Origin: Lachnospiraceae bacterium UBA7729
GTDB taxonomy: Bacteria; Bacillota; Clostridia; Lachnospirales; Lachnospiraceae
Direction: 5' to 3'
DNA: 64,000 nt
NCBI GenBank assembly: GCA_002482005.1
Contig: DLFD01000031.1
Coordinates: forward strand, 39,505 to 103,504
The translations under genes were made by a program, and so were the position numbers. A model generated the notes under the pieces. That model saw only the letters and a program-made list of their open reading frames with translations. It was not told the DNA's origin and made no database searches. Positions 27,513-36,854 of the stretch are shown in pieces; positions within the stretch are counted from its first letter, which is position 1; every line of letters begins with the position of its first letter.

Positions 27513-28687
27513 AAAAACTTATGGTTATGGGAGCCGGTATCTATCAGGTGCCGCTGATCAAGACAGCAAGGAAGATGGGGATCTATACCATCGCGGTCTC
27601 TATCCCCGGCAATTATCCGGGATTCGGGTTTGCAGACGAGGTCCTTCATATCAATACGGTCGATTCCGAGGCTGTTCTGAAGGCAGCCCAGGAGAGACAG
27701 ATCGATGGAATCTGCACGGCGGGGACTGACGTCGCCGTCACGACGATCGGACGCGTGAATGATGCCATGGGCTTATCCGGCATCTCCTATGATGCTGCAA
27801 AGATTGCTACCGATAAGGTGCTGATGAAGCAGGTTTATGAGGCAAATGGCGTAAGGACCGCAAAGTACCGCAAGGTCTACTTCAATGAAGATGTATACGA
27901 GAAGATCAAAGGACTTGAGTACCCGCTGATCGTCAAGATCGTTGACTCATCGGGAAGCCGTGGGATCACCCGTGTCGACAGTCCCGACAAGCTGCAGGCA
28001 GCCATCATCAACGCGCAGTCCTTTACAAGGAAGGATTATTATATCGTTGAGGAATTCATCGTCGGACGCGAGTTCGGCGCCCAGGCATTCGTGATGGACG
28101 GAAAGGTTCAGTTCGTGCTGCCGCACGGCGACTACATCTTCCTGGGGAGCACCGGTGTTCCGGCAGGACATTTCGCTCCTTATTCGCTTTCCGAAGAGGG
28201 AGCGAAGGACTGCATCGAGACGGCTGAGAAGGCGATCCGTGCCATGAAGCTGGACAACTGTGCCGTCAACTGCGACTTCATCATGAGGGATGGCAAGACC
28301 TATGTACTTGAGATCGGGGGACGCAGCGGCGCTACCTGCCTGGCAGAACTTGTCTCGATCTATTATGGCTATGATTATTATAAGAAGATCATCCAGGTTG
28401 CCCTCGGAGATCATCCGGACTTCCCGAAAGACCATGCGGTACCGAACGCATCCAAGCTGCTCATGAGCGACAGGGACGGTGTGATCTGCTGTCTTGCAAA
28501 CCGCAATCCGAAGGACGATCCGAATATCGTGGAAGTAAAGTTCGACTACACGGTCGGAGATTATGTGAAGAAGTTCCATGTCGGCCCGAACAGGATCGGC
28601 CATGTGATCACGAAGGGAGCTACCCTCGGAGAGGCGACCACTGCCCTTGACCGCGCGCTCGACAATATTGAGATCGGAGTAAGCTGA
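27509..28687 (+). CDS. ATP-grasp carboxylate ligase, copy 1
   Basis: ATP-grasp enzymes join a carboxylate to an amine or thiol through an acyl phosphate. 392 residues, beginning at a GTG that overlaps the GT2 stop by 4 bases. Pre-ATP-grasp region: LMVMGAGIYQVPLI and IAVSIPGNYPGFGFADEV. ATP-binding part: YPLIVKIVDSSGSRGITRV (glycine-rich lid), YYIVEEFIVG, and metal ligands in the CDFIM...LEIGGRSGATC region. The same enzyme type is encoded next to a second GT2 at 40517. The substrate is unknown; a role in decorating the lipid-linked sugar is inferred. Confidence 0.85.
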   Translation: MKKLMVMGAGIYQVPLIKTARKMGIYTIAVSIPGNYPGFGFADEVLHINTVDSEAVLKAAQERQIDGICTAGTDVAVTTIGRVNDAMGLSGISYDAAKIATDKVLMKQVYEANGVRTAKYRKVYFNEDVYEKIKGLEYPLIVKIVDSSGSRGITRVDSPDKLQAAIINAQSFTRKDYYIVEEFIVGREFGAQAFVMDGKVQFVLPHGDYIFLGSTGVPAGHFAPYSLSEEGAKDCIETAEKAIRAMKLDNCAVNCDFIMRDGKTYVLEIGGRSGATCLAELVSIYYGYDYYKKIIQVALGDHPDFPKDHAVPNASKLLMSDRDGVICCLANRNPKDDPNIVEVKFDYTVGDYVKKFHVGPNRIGHVITKGATLGEATTALDRALDNIEIGVS

Positions 28688-29976
28688 TGAATGCGGCAAG
28701 AGACAAGAAGCTGATGAATCTGTACCTCTTCCTGGACCTCGGGAAGATGGTCCATAAGATCCCGAAAAACTTCTCCAAAGTCATGCAGGTGCAGAATGAA
28801 CGTGTCCAGGCTCTTGTGAAGCGCGCCTACGAGATCCCTTTCTACAGGGAGAGGTTCGACAAGGCAGGGGTAAAGCCTGAGGACATCAGGACCGGAGATG
28901 ATCTTACAAAGCTTCCGGTACTGACCAAGGATGAACTTCGTGAATGGATGGGATCTTTGAAGGATCTTCCTGAGTACAGGGACTGGATCTGTGATACGAC
29001 TTCCGGCTCCACCGGAAAACCGGTCTCGATCCTGTTCTCACCGCGGGAGAAAGCATACATGAAGGCAAACTGGTTCCGGGTCATGCAGGTAGCGGGCTAT
29101 AATCCCTTCACCGGCAAGACCATGAGCCGTATCAACGCTCACGATGAGAATGCGGGGGGCAGAGACACATTCCTTCAGAGATTCGGGATCCTGAGGCACA
29201 GGTACCTCAACCAGTATGCTCCGGAAGAAGAGATGATCGATGCGATCAATGCCTATCGTCCGGACTGGCTGTATATGAACAAGACGGAGATGATGCGCTT
29301 TGTCCTTTATGCCAACAGAACGGGCAGGAAGGTCTATCATCCGAAGTTCTACGATGCGATCTCCGAGAAGGTGACTGAGAATGACAGGGAGCTTTTCCGG
29401 AAGATCCTCGGACCCGGCATCATCGATTCCTACGGGACGGCAGAGACCGGAGCGGCAATGATCCGCCTTCCGGACAAGGATTATTATGTAGTTCACAACG
29501 ATTCCTTTGTCGTCAATGTCGTCGACGATGACGGTAAGCTTGCAAAGCATGGAAGAGTGATCATCACTCCGCTTTACAAGACTGACCTGCCTCTGATCAA
29601 TTATGAGGTGGGAGATTCCGCCGTCATGAAGACAAAAGACGGCGTCCATTTCATCACGGAAGTGGAAGGAAGGATGAACGATTACTTCCGCTACGAGGAT
29701 GGAAAAGTCACCAGCTTCTTTGAAGTGACTCCGGTCATCGCCCACTGTTCGGACATCCTTCAGATCCGCTTCATCCAGAAGACTTACGATCTGATCCGCG
29801 TCGAGATCGTCCGCGATGAGAAGGCAAAGATGACGGAGAAGGAGATCGAGGAGTACCTGGTGACGAATCTGAACAGGATCTTCAAGAAACCGTTCCGCTT
29901 CGAGTTTGAGTGGAAGAAAGTGATCCCTCCCGACAAGAACGGAAAACTGAGGATGATCGTCTGCGAAGTGAAGTGA
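28687..29976 (+). CDS. AMP-forming ligase of the phenylacetate-CoA ligase/CapK family
   Basis: ANL-superfamily adenylating enzyme, 429 residues. Motifs: DTTSGSTGKPVSILF (nucleotide loop), DSYGTAETG (aromatic-G-T-A-E), and INYEVGDSAVM (the Y-x-x-GD hinge); a conserved lysine lies near the C-terminus in DKNGKLRM. CapK-type members in surface-polysaccharide loci activate a carboxylic acid for transfer to a sugar. The ATG overlaps the ATP-grasp stop. It is the last gene of the glycan operon, 59 bases before pyrH. Confidence 0.82.
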   Translation: MNAARDKKLMNLYLFLDLGKMVHKIPKNFSKVMQVQNERVQALVKRAYEIPFYRERFDKAGVKPEDIRTGDDLTKLPVLTKDELREWMGSLKDLPEYRDWICDTTSGSTGKPVSILFSPREKAYMKANWFRVMQVAGYNPFTGKTMSRINAHDENAGGRDTFLQRFGILRHRYLNQYAPEEEMIDAINAYRPDWLYMNKTEMMRFVLYANRTGRKVYHPKFYDAISEKVTENDRELFRKILGPGIIDSYGTAETGAAMIRLPDKDYYVVHNDSFVVNVVDDDGKLAKHGRVIITPLYKTDLPLINYEVGDSAVMKTKDGVHFITEVEGRMNDYFRYEDGKVTSFFEVTPVIAHCSDILQIRFIQKTYDLIRVEIVRDEKAKMTEKEIEEYLVTNLNRIFKKPFRFEFEWKKVIPPDKNGKLRMIVCEVK

Positions 29977-30035
29977 TAGTCAGAGAGGCTGTCTTATGGT
30001 ACACTTTAGAAAAATGAAATAGCGGAGGCACAGGC

Positions 30036-30731
30036 ATGAAGCGTGTACTATTAAAGCTCAGCGGCGAGGCACTTGCCGGTGAGAAGAAAACCGGATTCGA
30101 TGAGGAGACTGTCCTCGGGATCGCAAAGCAGGTGAAGGAACTTCATGACGAGGGAATCGAGTTCGGTGTCGTGACCGGAGGCGGCAACTTCTGGAGAGGA
30201 AGATCCAGCGAGAATATGGACCGCACGAAGGCAGATGAGATCGGTATGCTGGCAACCGTCATGAACTGCCTTTATGTTTCGGAGATCTTCCGTTCGGTCG
30301 GACTGAAGACACATGTCATGACCCCGTTTGAGGTCGGAGCGTTCACAGAACTCTTCAGCAAGGATGCTGCAGCGGCAGCGCTTGAGAAGGGAGAGATCGT
30401 TTTCTTTGCAGGCGGGATCGGACATCCGTACTTCTCTACGGATACGGCAACGCTGCTCCGCGCGATCGAGATCGAGGCCGATGTGATCCTGCTGGCGAAG
30501 TCCATCGACGGAGTCTATGACAGCGATCCGAAGAAGAATCCTGATGCGAAGAAATACGATGAGGTCTCGATCGATGAAGTCGTCGAGAAGAACCTTGGCG
30601 TTGTCGATATGACGGCTTCCATCCTTGCGCGCGAGAACCACATGCCGATGCTTGTCTTCGGACTGAATGAAGAGGGAAGCATCCTGAAGGCGGCAAGAGG
30701 ACAGTCGGACGGAACAAAGGTTACGGTATAA
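30036..30731 (+). CDS. pyrH: UMP kinase
   Basis: Phosphorylates UMP to UDP in pyrimidine metabolism. 231 residues; amino acid kinase fold with RVLLKLSGEALAG at the N-terminus, VTGGGNFWRGR, and the Asp-rich TDTATLLRAIEIEADVILLAK segment. AGCGGAGG precedes the ATG. First gene of the conserved pyrH-frr-uppS-cdsA-dxr-rseP block. Confidence 0.97.
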   Translation: MKRVLLKLSGEALAGEKKTGFDEETVLGIAKQVKELHDEGIEFGVVTGGGNFWRGRSSENMDRTKADEIGMLATVMNCLYVSEIFRSVGLKTHVMTPFEVGAFTELFSKDAAAAALEKGEIVFFAGGIGHPYFSTDTATLLRAIEIEADVILLAKSIDGVYDSDPKKNPDAKKYDEVSIDEVVEKNLGVVDMTASILARENHMPMLVFGLNEEGSILKAARGQSDGTKVTV

Positions 30732-30769
30732 ATAATGTCCTGAGGGACATCCAAGGAGGATAATATTAT

Positions 30770-31318
30770 ATGGATAGCAGAATCAAGCCTTTCTCAGAAA
30801 AGATGCAGAAGACCTTTGACACCATGGAGGAAGAATTCAAGACTGTCCGTGCCGGGCGTGCGAATCCTTCGGTCCTGAACAGAGTCCGCGTTGAGTATTA
30901 CGGAGCGGAAGTTCCGGTATCTCAGGTCGGCAACATCAGTGTCCCGGAGCCCAGGGTCCTTCAGATCGCTCCGTGGGAAAGCTCTCAGATCAAGGCGATT
31001 ATCAAGGCGATCAATATTGCGGATATCGGAATCAATCCGACTACCGACGGCAAGGTCATCCGTCTTGTCTTCCCGGAGCTTACCGAGGAGAGAAGAAAGG
31101 AACTCGTCAAGGAAGTCAAGAAGATGGGTGAGGAAGCCAAGGTTGCGGTCCGCAACATCCGCCGTGATGCAGACAAAGCCCTCAAGAAGCTGAAAGATGA
31201 GGTCTCGGAAGATGAGCTTGCAGACCTTCAGGACGATGTCCAGAAGGAGACCGACAAGAAGATCAAAGAGATCGACAAGGCAGTCGATGCAAAGTCGAAG
31301 GAGATCCTCACTGTCTGA
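30770..31318 (+). CDS. frr: Ribosome recycling factor
   Basis: Releases ribosomes from mRNA after termination together with EF-G. 182 residues, nearly the family's 185; EEFKTVRAGRANPSVLNRVRVEYYG and SVPEPRVLQIAPWE are characteristic, as is the long charged three-helix bundle at the C-terminus. AAGGAGG precedes the ATG. Confidence 0.97.
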   Translation: MDSRIKPFSEKMQKTFDTMEEEFKTVRAGRANPSVLNRVRVEYYGAEVPVSQVGNISVPEPRVLQIAPWESSQIKAIIKAINIADIGINPTTDGKVIRLVFPELTEERRKELVKEVKKMGEEAKVAVRNIRRDADKALKKLKDEVSEDELADLQDDVQKETDKKIKEIDKAVDAKSKEILTV

Positions 31319-31337
31319 AGATGGTGATGGTTTGAAG

Positions 31338-31367
31338 TGGCTCAGGCATGAACATATGCCTGAGCCA
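31338..31367 (+). terminator. Hairpin between frr and uppS
   Basis: A perfect 12-bp stem, TGGCTCAGGCAT / ATGCCTGAGCCA, with a 6-base loop, but no real T run after it. It may partially terminate or protect the upstream mRNA. Confidence 0.5.
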
Positions 31368-31396
31368 TGTTGAGTTTACGGTAAGGAGGAGTCCTT

Positions 31397-32134
31397 ATGG
31401 AGATACCGCGTCATGTGGCGATCATTCTGGACGGAAACGGGCGCTGGGCCAGGTCCAAGGGCATGCCGAGAAACTACGGGCATGTGAGGGGAGCAGCCAA
31501 TGTGGAGACGATCTGCCGTGCGGCGGATGATCTCGGGATCAAATACCTGACGGTATATCTGTTTTCAACGGAGAACTGGAGGAGGAGCCAGGATGAGATC
31601 AAGGCTCTGATGAAGCTTTTTCACAGCTATACCCGTACCTGCATCCGGCAGGCAAGAGAAAACAATATGAAGTGCCGCGTCATCGGCGACCCATCGGCAC
31701 TTGATGAAGAACTTCAGGCAAGCCTCAGGGAACTGGTGGAGTCTTCGAAGAACAATACAGGTCTGAATTTCCAGTTGGCGCTGAACTACGGAAGCAGGGA
31801 TGAGATCGTCCGCGCAGTCAGAAAGGTCGCGCAGGACTATAAGGATGGGAAGATCGAAAAGCCGGAGGATATCACGGAGGACTATTTCGCTTCCAGACTG
31901 GACACCGGCGATATCCCGGACCCGGACCTTTTGATCCGTACTTCCGGAGAGGAGAGACTGAGCAATTACCTGATGTGGCAGCTGGCCTATTCCGAGCTGT
32001 ATTTCACACCGGTCCCATGGCCTGCATTTACAAAGAAGGACCTGATCGATGCGATCGAGGAATATAACCGGAGAAACAGAAGATTCGGCGGACTGAATGC
32101 CGGGGAGGAAGATACTCCTAAGCAGGGAAGCTGA
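31397..32134 (+). CDS. uppS: Undecaprenyl diphosphate synthase (isoprenyl transferase)
   Basis: Cis-prenyltransferase making the C55 lipid carrier for peptidoglycan and surface glycans. 245 residues. Catalytic start HVAIILDGNGRWA (the first Asp binds Mg2+), TVYLFSTENW, and PDLLIRTSGEERLSNYLMWQ are all present. It supplies the carrier used by the GT2/YfhO enzymes upstream. Confidence 0.96.
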   Translation: MEIPRHVAIILDGNGRWARSKGMPRNYGHVRGAANVETICRAADDLGIKYLTVYLFSTENWRRSQDEIKALMKLFHSYTRTCIRQARENNMKCRVIGDPSALDEELQASLRELVESSKNNTGLNFQLALNYGSRDEIVRAVRKVAQDYKDGKIEKPEDITEDYFASRLDTGDIPDPDLLIRTSGEERLSNYLMWQLAYSELYFTPVPWPAFTKKDLIDAIEEYNRRNRRFGGLNAGEEDTPKQGS

Positions 32135-32155
32135 ATAAGGAAAGGAGATAGAGCA

Positions 32156-32986
32156 ATGTTTGTGACAAGGACGATAAGCGGAGCTGTCCTGATCGCGCTC
32201 GCGCTTCTGATCAATCACTTCGGAGGACCGCTGCTTCTTCTGAGTATGCTGGCGATCTCCCTTATCGGAATGTTCGAGCTGTACCGGGCAACGAAGGTGT
32301 CAGAGAAAGGGGTGAACAGCCTGACGATCGCGGGTTATACCGGAGCTGTCATCTGGTATGCTGCGGTCTGGACAGGGCATGTAAAAGGCACTTCTTTTCA
32401 GCAGTTCTTTGTCCCTGCGCTTACCCTTGGACTGACGATCATCCTGTTTGTCTATGTCTTTTCTTTCCCGAAGTACCATGCAGACCAGATGATGACGGTC
32501 TTCTTCGGCATCGTCTATGTGGCAGTCTGCCTGAGCTTCATCTATCTGGTACGTGACCTGCCGGACGGCAGATGGCATGTATGGCTGATCCTGCTGTGCT
32601 CCTGGGGCTGCGATACGTCAGCGTATGTGGTCGGAAGACTGCTTGGAAAGCATAAGATGGCTCCGGTCCTCAGCCCGAAGAAGTCCGTGGAAGGCGCTGC
32701 AGGGGGAGTCATCGGAGCTGCTCTGTTCGGCGGGATCTACGGTTTTGCGATTGGCGGACATCTTGAGACGACGATCAATGTGGTACCTCTCTATGCGGTG
32801 ATCTGTGCTGTGGGAGCATTGATCTCCATGGTAGGAGACCTGGCGGCTTCCGCGATCAAGAGAGACCATCAGATCAAGGATTACGGTAATCTGATCCCTG
32901 GTCACGGCGGGATCCTCGATCGGTTTGACTCTGTCATCATCACGGCACCGATTATCTATTTTCTGTGCTGCGTCCTGAAATTCTGA
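32156..32986 (+). CDS. cdsA: Phosphatidate cytidylyltransferase
   Basis: Makes CDP-diacylglycerol, the precursor of phosphatidylglycerol and hence cardiolipin. 276 residues, about eight helices; the CdsA signature appears as SPKKSVEGAAGGVIGA and GDLAASAIKRDHQIKDYGNLIPGHGGILDRFDS. AAAGGAGAT precedes the ATG. Confidence 0.95.
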   Translation: MFVTRTISGAVLIALALLINHFGGPLLLLSMLAISLIGMFELYRATKVSEKGVNSLTIAGYTGAVIWYAAVWTGHVKGTSFQQFFVPALTLGLTIILFVYVFSFPKYHADQMMTVFFGIVYVAVCLSFIYLVRDLPDGRWHVWLILLCSWGCDTSAYVVGRLLGKHKMAPVLSPKKSVEGAAGGVIGAALFGGIYGFAIGGHLETTINVVPLYAVICAVGALISMVGDLAASAIKRDHQIKDYGNLIPGHGGILDRFDSVIITAPIIYFLCCVLKF

Positions 32987-33061
32987 TCTGTCAGACAGAT
33001 ACCGGGGGATACCGGGATAATATTTGCCGCGTATTTCTGCGGCAGCGGAAGGAGTGTTTTT

Positions 33062-34213
33062 GTGAAGACCATAGCGATCCTCGGGAGCACAGGCTCCATA
33101 GGGACACAGACTCTTGATGTTGTGAGAAATAACAGCGATGTGAAAGTGGCGGCTCTCGCTGCAGGAAGGAACATCCGGAAACTGGAGGAACAGATCCGGG
33201 AGTTTCATCCGTCCCTTGCAGCAGTCTGGGATGAGGCAGACGCGGCCGAGCTCAGAAGCAGGGTCACCGACACAGGTGTTAAGGTAGTCTGCGGAATGGA
33301 AGGCCTGGTGGAAGCAGCGACAGTTCCGGAGGCAGATCTGGTCTTCGGGGCGATCGTGGGCATGATCGGTATCGTCCCTACGATCGAGGCGATCCGTCAG
33401 AGAAAGGATATTGCTCTTGCCAACAAGGAGACACTTGTGTGCGCAGGACATATCATCATGCCTCTGATCAGAGAATATGGTGTTCATCTGTATCCGGTCG
33501 ACTCGGAGCACTCGGCGATCTTCCAGTGCCTGAACGGCGAGAACAGAGACGGGATCGAGAAGATCCTCCTGACCTGCTCGGGCGGACCCTTCTACGGCTA
33601 TTCGAAGGAGCAGCTGGAGAAAGTAAGGGTTGAGGATGCGCTGAAAAATCCGAACTGGAATATGGGAAGGAAGATCACGATCGATTCCGCCACCCTGGTC
33701 AACAAGGGACTGGAAGTTATGGAAGCAGGATGGCTCTTCGGAGCAGCTGCGGACCAGATACAGGTCGTGATCCAGAGGCAGAGCATCGTTCATTCAGCGG
33801 TTCAGTTTGTTGACGGAGCGATCATCGCCCAGATGGGCGCTCCTGACATGAGGCTGCCGATCCAGTATGCGCTGACTTATCCGGACAGACACCCTATGGA
33901 GACCAGAAGGCTTGACCTTTTTGAACTGGGGCAGATAACATTCGCAAAGCCCGATATGGAGACATTCCGGGGACTTCCGCTTGCAGTCCGTGCCATGAAG
34001 AAGGGCGGCTCGATGCCGACCGCATTCAACGCGGCGAATGAGGCCGCGGTCGCACGTTTTCTCGACAGGAAGATCTCCTTCACTCAGATCTATGACATCA
34101 TCGAGGACTGCTGCAGTATCCATAAGACGATCGAAAGACCAGCTGTCCAGGAGATCCTGGACACTCAGAAGAGTGTGGAGGAACACATCCGCACCGTCTG
34201 GGACAGAGACTGA
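33062..34213 (+). CDS. dxr: 1-deoxy-D-xylulose 5-phosphate reductoisomerase
   Basis: Second step of the MEP isoprenoid pathway (DXP to MEP, NADPH). 383 residues from a GTG start with AAGGAG upstream. Motifs: AILGSTGSIGTQTLDV (NADPH loop), LANKETLVCAG, PVDSEHSAIFQCL, and ATLVNKGLEVMEA. A small hairpin (TGCCGC/GCGGCA at 33025-33044) lies before the ribosome site. The pathway partner ispG is 17 kb downstream in the window. Confidence 0.97.
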   Translation: MKTIAILGSTGSIGTQTLDVVRNNSDVKVAALAAGRNIRKLEEQIREFHPSLAAVWDEADAAELRSRVTDTGVKVVCGMEGLVEAATVPEADLVFGAIVGMIGIVPTIEAIRQRKDIALANKETLVCAGHIIMPLIREYGVHLYPVDSEHSAIFQCLNGENRDGIEKILLTCSGGPFYGYSKEQLEKVRVEDALKNPNWNMGRKITIDSATLVNKGLEVMEAGWLFGAAADQIQVVIQRQSIVHSAVQFVDGAIIAQMGAPDMRLPIQYALTYPDRHPMETRRLDLFELGQITFAKPDMETFRGLPLAVRAMKKGGSMPTAFNAANEAAVARFLDRKISFTQIYDIIEDCCSIHKTIERPAVQEILDTQKSVEEHIRTVWDRD

Positions 34214-34225
34214 AAGGAAAACTGA

Positions 34226-35302
34226 TTGAACATCATAATCGCAATCCTTATCTTCAGCATACTGATCCTGTTCCATGAATTCGGACATTTTCTGCTGGCA
34301 AGGCTGTGCGGAGTCGCCGTGATCGAGTTCTCGCTCGGCATGGGACCCCGCATTCTTTCTCATGTCTCAGGGAGGTCCGGGACCAGATATTCATGGAAAG
34401 CCCTGCCCTTCGGAGGCAGCTGCATGATGAAGGGAGAAGAGGGCGAAGCGGACAACGCCCCGGAGGATCCGGAACCTGCCGGCGGCTCATATTCAGAAGC
34501 AAGTATCTGGAAACGGATCCTGATCGTTGCGGCAGGGCCTGTTTTCAACTTTATCCTCGCCTTTCTCTTTGCACTGTTTCTGATCGGAGAGGCGGGGTAT
34601 GATCCGCCTGTCGTTCTGGATGTATCGGAGGGTTTTCCGGCAGCAGAAGCAGGGATCGAAAAAGGGGATGAGATCAGGCAGCTTGGGCACTCGCGCATCC
34701 ATGTCTACCGGGATATCTCCGACTATGTCTACTTTCATCAGAAAGAGATGGCTTCCGGAAAGGAACTGAAAGTTGTCTGGACTCATGAAGGGAAGAGGCA
34801 TTCGGCTCTGATCGTACCGGAGAAAGCGGAGGATGGAAGATATCTGCTCGGGATCTCCGGAAGCCCTGCATACCGCATCAGAGGCGGGGGGCTTTCGGTG
34901 ATCCGCTACAGCGCTGTAGAAGTAGGGTACTGGATCCGGACAACGATATCGAGCCTGGGCATGGTCTTCCAGGGGAGGGTTTCTCCGGATGATGTCTCCG
35001 GTCCGATCGGAGTGGTCAAGGCAGTCAGCGACACGGTGGAGGAGTCCAGAAGCGACGGTGCTTTCTATGTGTGGCTGAATCTCCTTCAGATCTCGATCCT
35101 CCTGACAGCAAATCTTGGGGTCATGAATCTGCTTCCGGTCCCTGCCCTGGACGGAGGGAGACTGCTGTTTCTTCTGATCGAGGCAGTTTTCCGGAAAAAG
35201 CTCAGTCCGAGAGTGGAAGCAGCCGTGAATTATGCAGGATTCATGGTATTGATGGGGCTCATGGTCCTGGTATTTCTGAACGATACAAGGAAACTTTTCT
35301 GA
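34226..35302 (+). CDS. rseP: Site-2 membrane metalloprotease (RseP family)
   Basis: Intramembrane zinc protease that cleaves membrane-bound regulators or leftover signal peptides. 358 residues. The start is TTG with AAAGGA about 8 bases before it. Zinc motif HEFGH in the first helix, one PDZ domain (about 122-200), and the third-ligand motif NLLPVPALDGGR near the C-terminus. It closes the pyrH block; in many Clostridia ispG and polC follow directly, but here they are 15.7 kb away. Confidence 0.95.
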   Translation: MNIIIAILIFSILILFHEFGHFLLARLCGVAVIEFSLGMGPRILSHVSGRSGTRYSWKALPFGGSCMMKGEEGEADNAPEDPEPAGGSYSEASIWKRILIVAAGPVFNFILAFLFALFLIGEAGYDPPVVLDVSEGFPAAEAGIEKGDEIRQLGHSRIHVYRDISDYVYFHQKEMASGKELKVVWTHEGKRHSALIVPEKAEDGRYLLGISGSPAYRIRGGGLSVIRYSAVEVGYWIRTTISSLGMVFQGRVSPDDVSGPIGVVKAVSDTVEESRSDGAFYVWLNLLQISILLTANLGVMNLLPVPALDGGRLLFLLIEAVFRKKLSPRVEAAVNYAGFMVLMGLMVLVFLNDTRKLF

Positions 35303-35491
35303 GACAGAAATATTTTCGGACGAAATATTTTTGACGGAGAACCCGAAAAACAAAAACAGAATACAAAATATGCCGTACGAAAATGAGAACATAAAAATAT
35401 TTTCCGGAATAATGCAAGTCAACAGATAATATTTGTGCATTCTCACACAAAAGAAAACCGAAATTATTTTCAAAAACAGCACATTACACCC
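35303..35491. other. AT-rich intergenic leader before livJ with repeated AAATATTT
   Basis: Unusually A+T-rich compared with the surrounding genes. Close variants of the palindrome AAATATTT occur near 35308, 35325 and 35395, and AATATTT near 35430. It could bind a global regulator such as CodY or simply be an UP-element-rich promoter region; no 15-base CodY box of good quality was found. Confidence 0.35.
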
Positions 35492-35521
35492 TTGAAATAT
35501 GCGTCTAAGCGGTGTTACAAT
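35492..35521 (+). promoter_or_regulatory. Promoter of the liv operon
   Basis: TTGAAA, an 18-base spacer and TACAAT, 29 bases before the livJ start codon. Confidence 0.72.
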
Positions 35522-35550
35522 ACGCTCAATTCATAAAGGAGGACGCTATT

Positions 35551-36738
35551 ATGAAAAAATTTATATGTGTTGCTATGACTGGCGCTCTTGCCGCTTCCTT
35601 CGTTGTAAGTGCTTCCGCTGCTGATGCGATCAAGATCGGCGGCATCGGACCGACGACCGGACCGGCTGCCATCTACGGAACCGCTGCAATGTATGGCGAA
35701 CAGATCGCTGTTGACGAAGTCAATGCAGCTGGCGGAGCTGTTCAGTTCGACTGGAAGTTTGAGGATGACACCCATGATGCGGAGACCTCCGTCAACGCGT
35801 ACAATTCGCTGAAGGACTGGGGAATGCAGATCCTCGCGGGAACCGTCACCACGAACCCGTGTCTGGCAGTAGGAGCCGAGGCGGTGAATGACAACATGTT
35901 CGTCATGACACCTTCCGCTTCCTCACAGGATGTTATCGATACCGGTGACAATATCTTCCAGATCTGCTTCACGGATCCTAACCAGGGTACTGCATCTGCT
36001 GATTACATCTCTCAGAAGGGACTTGGCACGAAGATTGGCGTTATCTACAATTCTTCCGATGCATATTCAAGCGGGATCAACACCAACTTCCAGGCTGAGG
36101 CAGCGAATGTAGGACTTGAAGTTGTTGCGAACGAAGCATTCACGGATGATAACTCCACTGACCTGACCACTCAGGTACAGGCCTGCAAGGATGCCGGAGC
36201 TGATCTGATCTTCCTGCCGATCTACTACACACCGGCAAGCCAGATCCTGAAGGCAGCCAATGATATGGGCTATGCTCCGAAGTTCTTCGGATGCGACGGA
36301 CTTGACGGAATCCTGGCTGTCGATGGATTTGATACCTCCCTTGCAGAGGGCGTCATGCTCCTGACACCGTTCGTTGCTACGGCTCAGGACGATGCGACAA
36401 AGGCATTCGTTGAGAAGTACAAGGAAGTCTCCGGAGGGGATGTCCCCAACCAGTTTGCTGCCGATGCTTATGATGTCGTCAAGGTCATCGCTCAGGCAGG
36501 AGAGCAGGCAGGCATCACCGCTGATATGAGTGCTTCTGATATCTGCGAGGCTTTGAAGGCTACCATCACCGATCCGTCCTTCTCCTATGACGGACTTACC
36601 GGCAGCGGGATGACATGGGATGCTTCCGGAGCGGTTTCCAAGGATCCTAAGGGCATGATCATCGAGAACGGCGAGTATCAGCCAATCGATGAGGCAGGCG
36701 CTGAGGCTTCCACCGAGGCAGCTACCGAAGCTGAGTAA
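35551..36738 (+). CDS. livJ: Branched-chain amino acid ABC transporter substrate-binding protein
   Basis: Exported type I binding protein (395 residues) that captures leucine, isoleucine, valine or a related ligand for LivHMGF. AAGGAGGA precedes the ATG at 35551; the longer frame is not used. The signal peptide ends VSASA-A. There is no cysteine lipobox, although Gram-positive binding proteins are normally lipid-anchored. Core motifs: IGGIGPTTGPAAIYG and the VGAEAVNDN hinge region. The C-terminus ends in an acidic Ala/Thr/Glu tail. Confidence 0.9.
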   Translation: MKKFICVAMTGALAASFVVSASAADAIKIGGIGPTTGPAAIYGTAAMYGEQIAVDEVNAAGGAVQFDWKFEDDTHDAETSVNAYNSLKDWGMQILAGTVTTNPCLAVGAEAVNDNMFVMTPSASSQDVIDTGDNIFQICFTDPNQGTASADYISQKGLGTKIGVIYNSSDAYSSGINTNFQAEAANVGLEVVANEAFTDDNSTDLTTQVQACKDAGADLIFLPIYYTPASQILKAANDMGYAPKFFGCDGLDGILAVDGFDTSLAEGVMLLTPFVATAQDDATKAFVEKYKEVSGGDVPNQFAADAYDVVKVIAQAGEQAGITADMSASDICEALKATITDPSFSYDGLTGSGMTWDASGAVSKDPKGMIIENGEYQPIDEAGAEASTEAATEAE

Positions 36739-36752
36739 TTAGGCTTTCCACC

Positions 36753-36784
36753 GAAGGGGGCTGGCAACACAGCCCCCTTCTTCT
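36753..36784 (+). terminator. Partial terminator/stabilising hairpin after livJ
   Basis: An 11-bp perfect stem GAAGGGGGCTG / CAGCCCCCTTC, 6-base loop, then TTCT. It lies between the binding-protein gene and the permease genes, as often seen where the binding protein must be made in excess. Confidence 0.75.
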
Positions 36785-36854
36785 ACGTTACTGAAGTGAT
36801 AGTAAACAGGGCCTGAACAGGCAGCTCAGGATCCTGCTAGTAGGGAGGAACGAG

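Noticed and set aside
35395..35420. CodY box before livJ
   Set aside because: The best 15-base window has about six mismatches to AATTTTCWGAAAATT.
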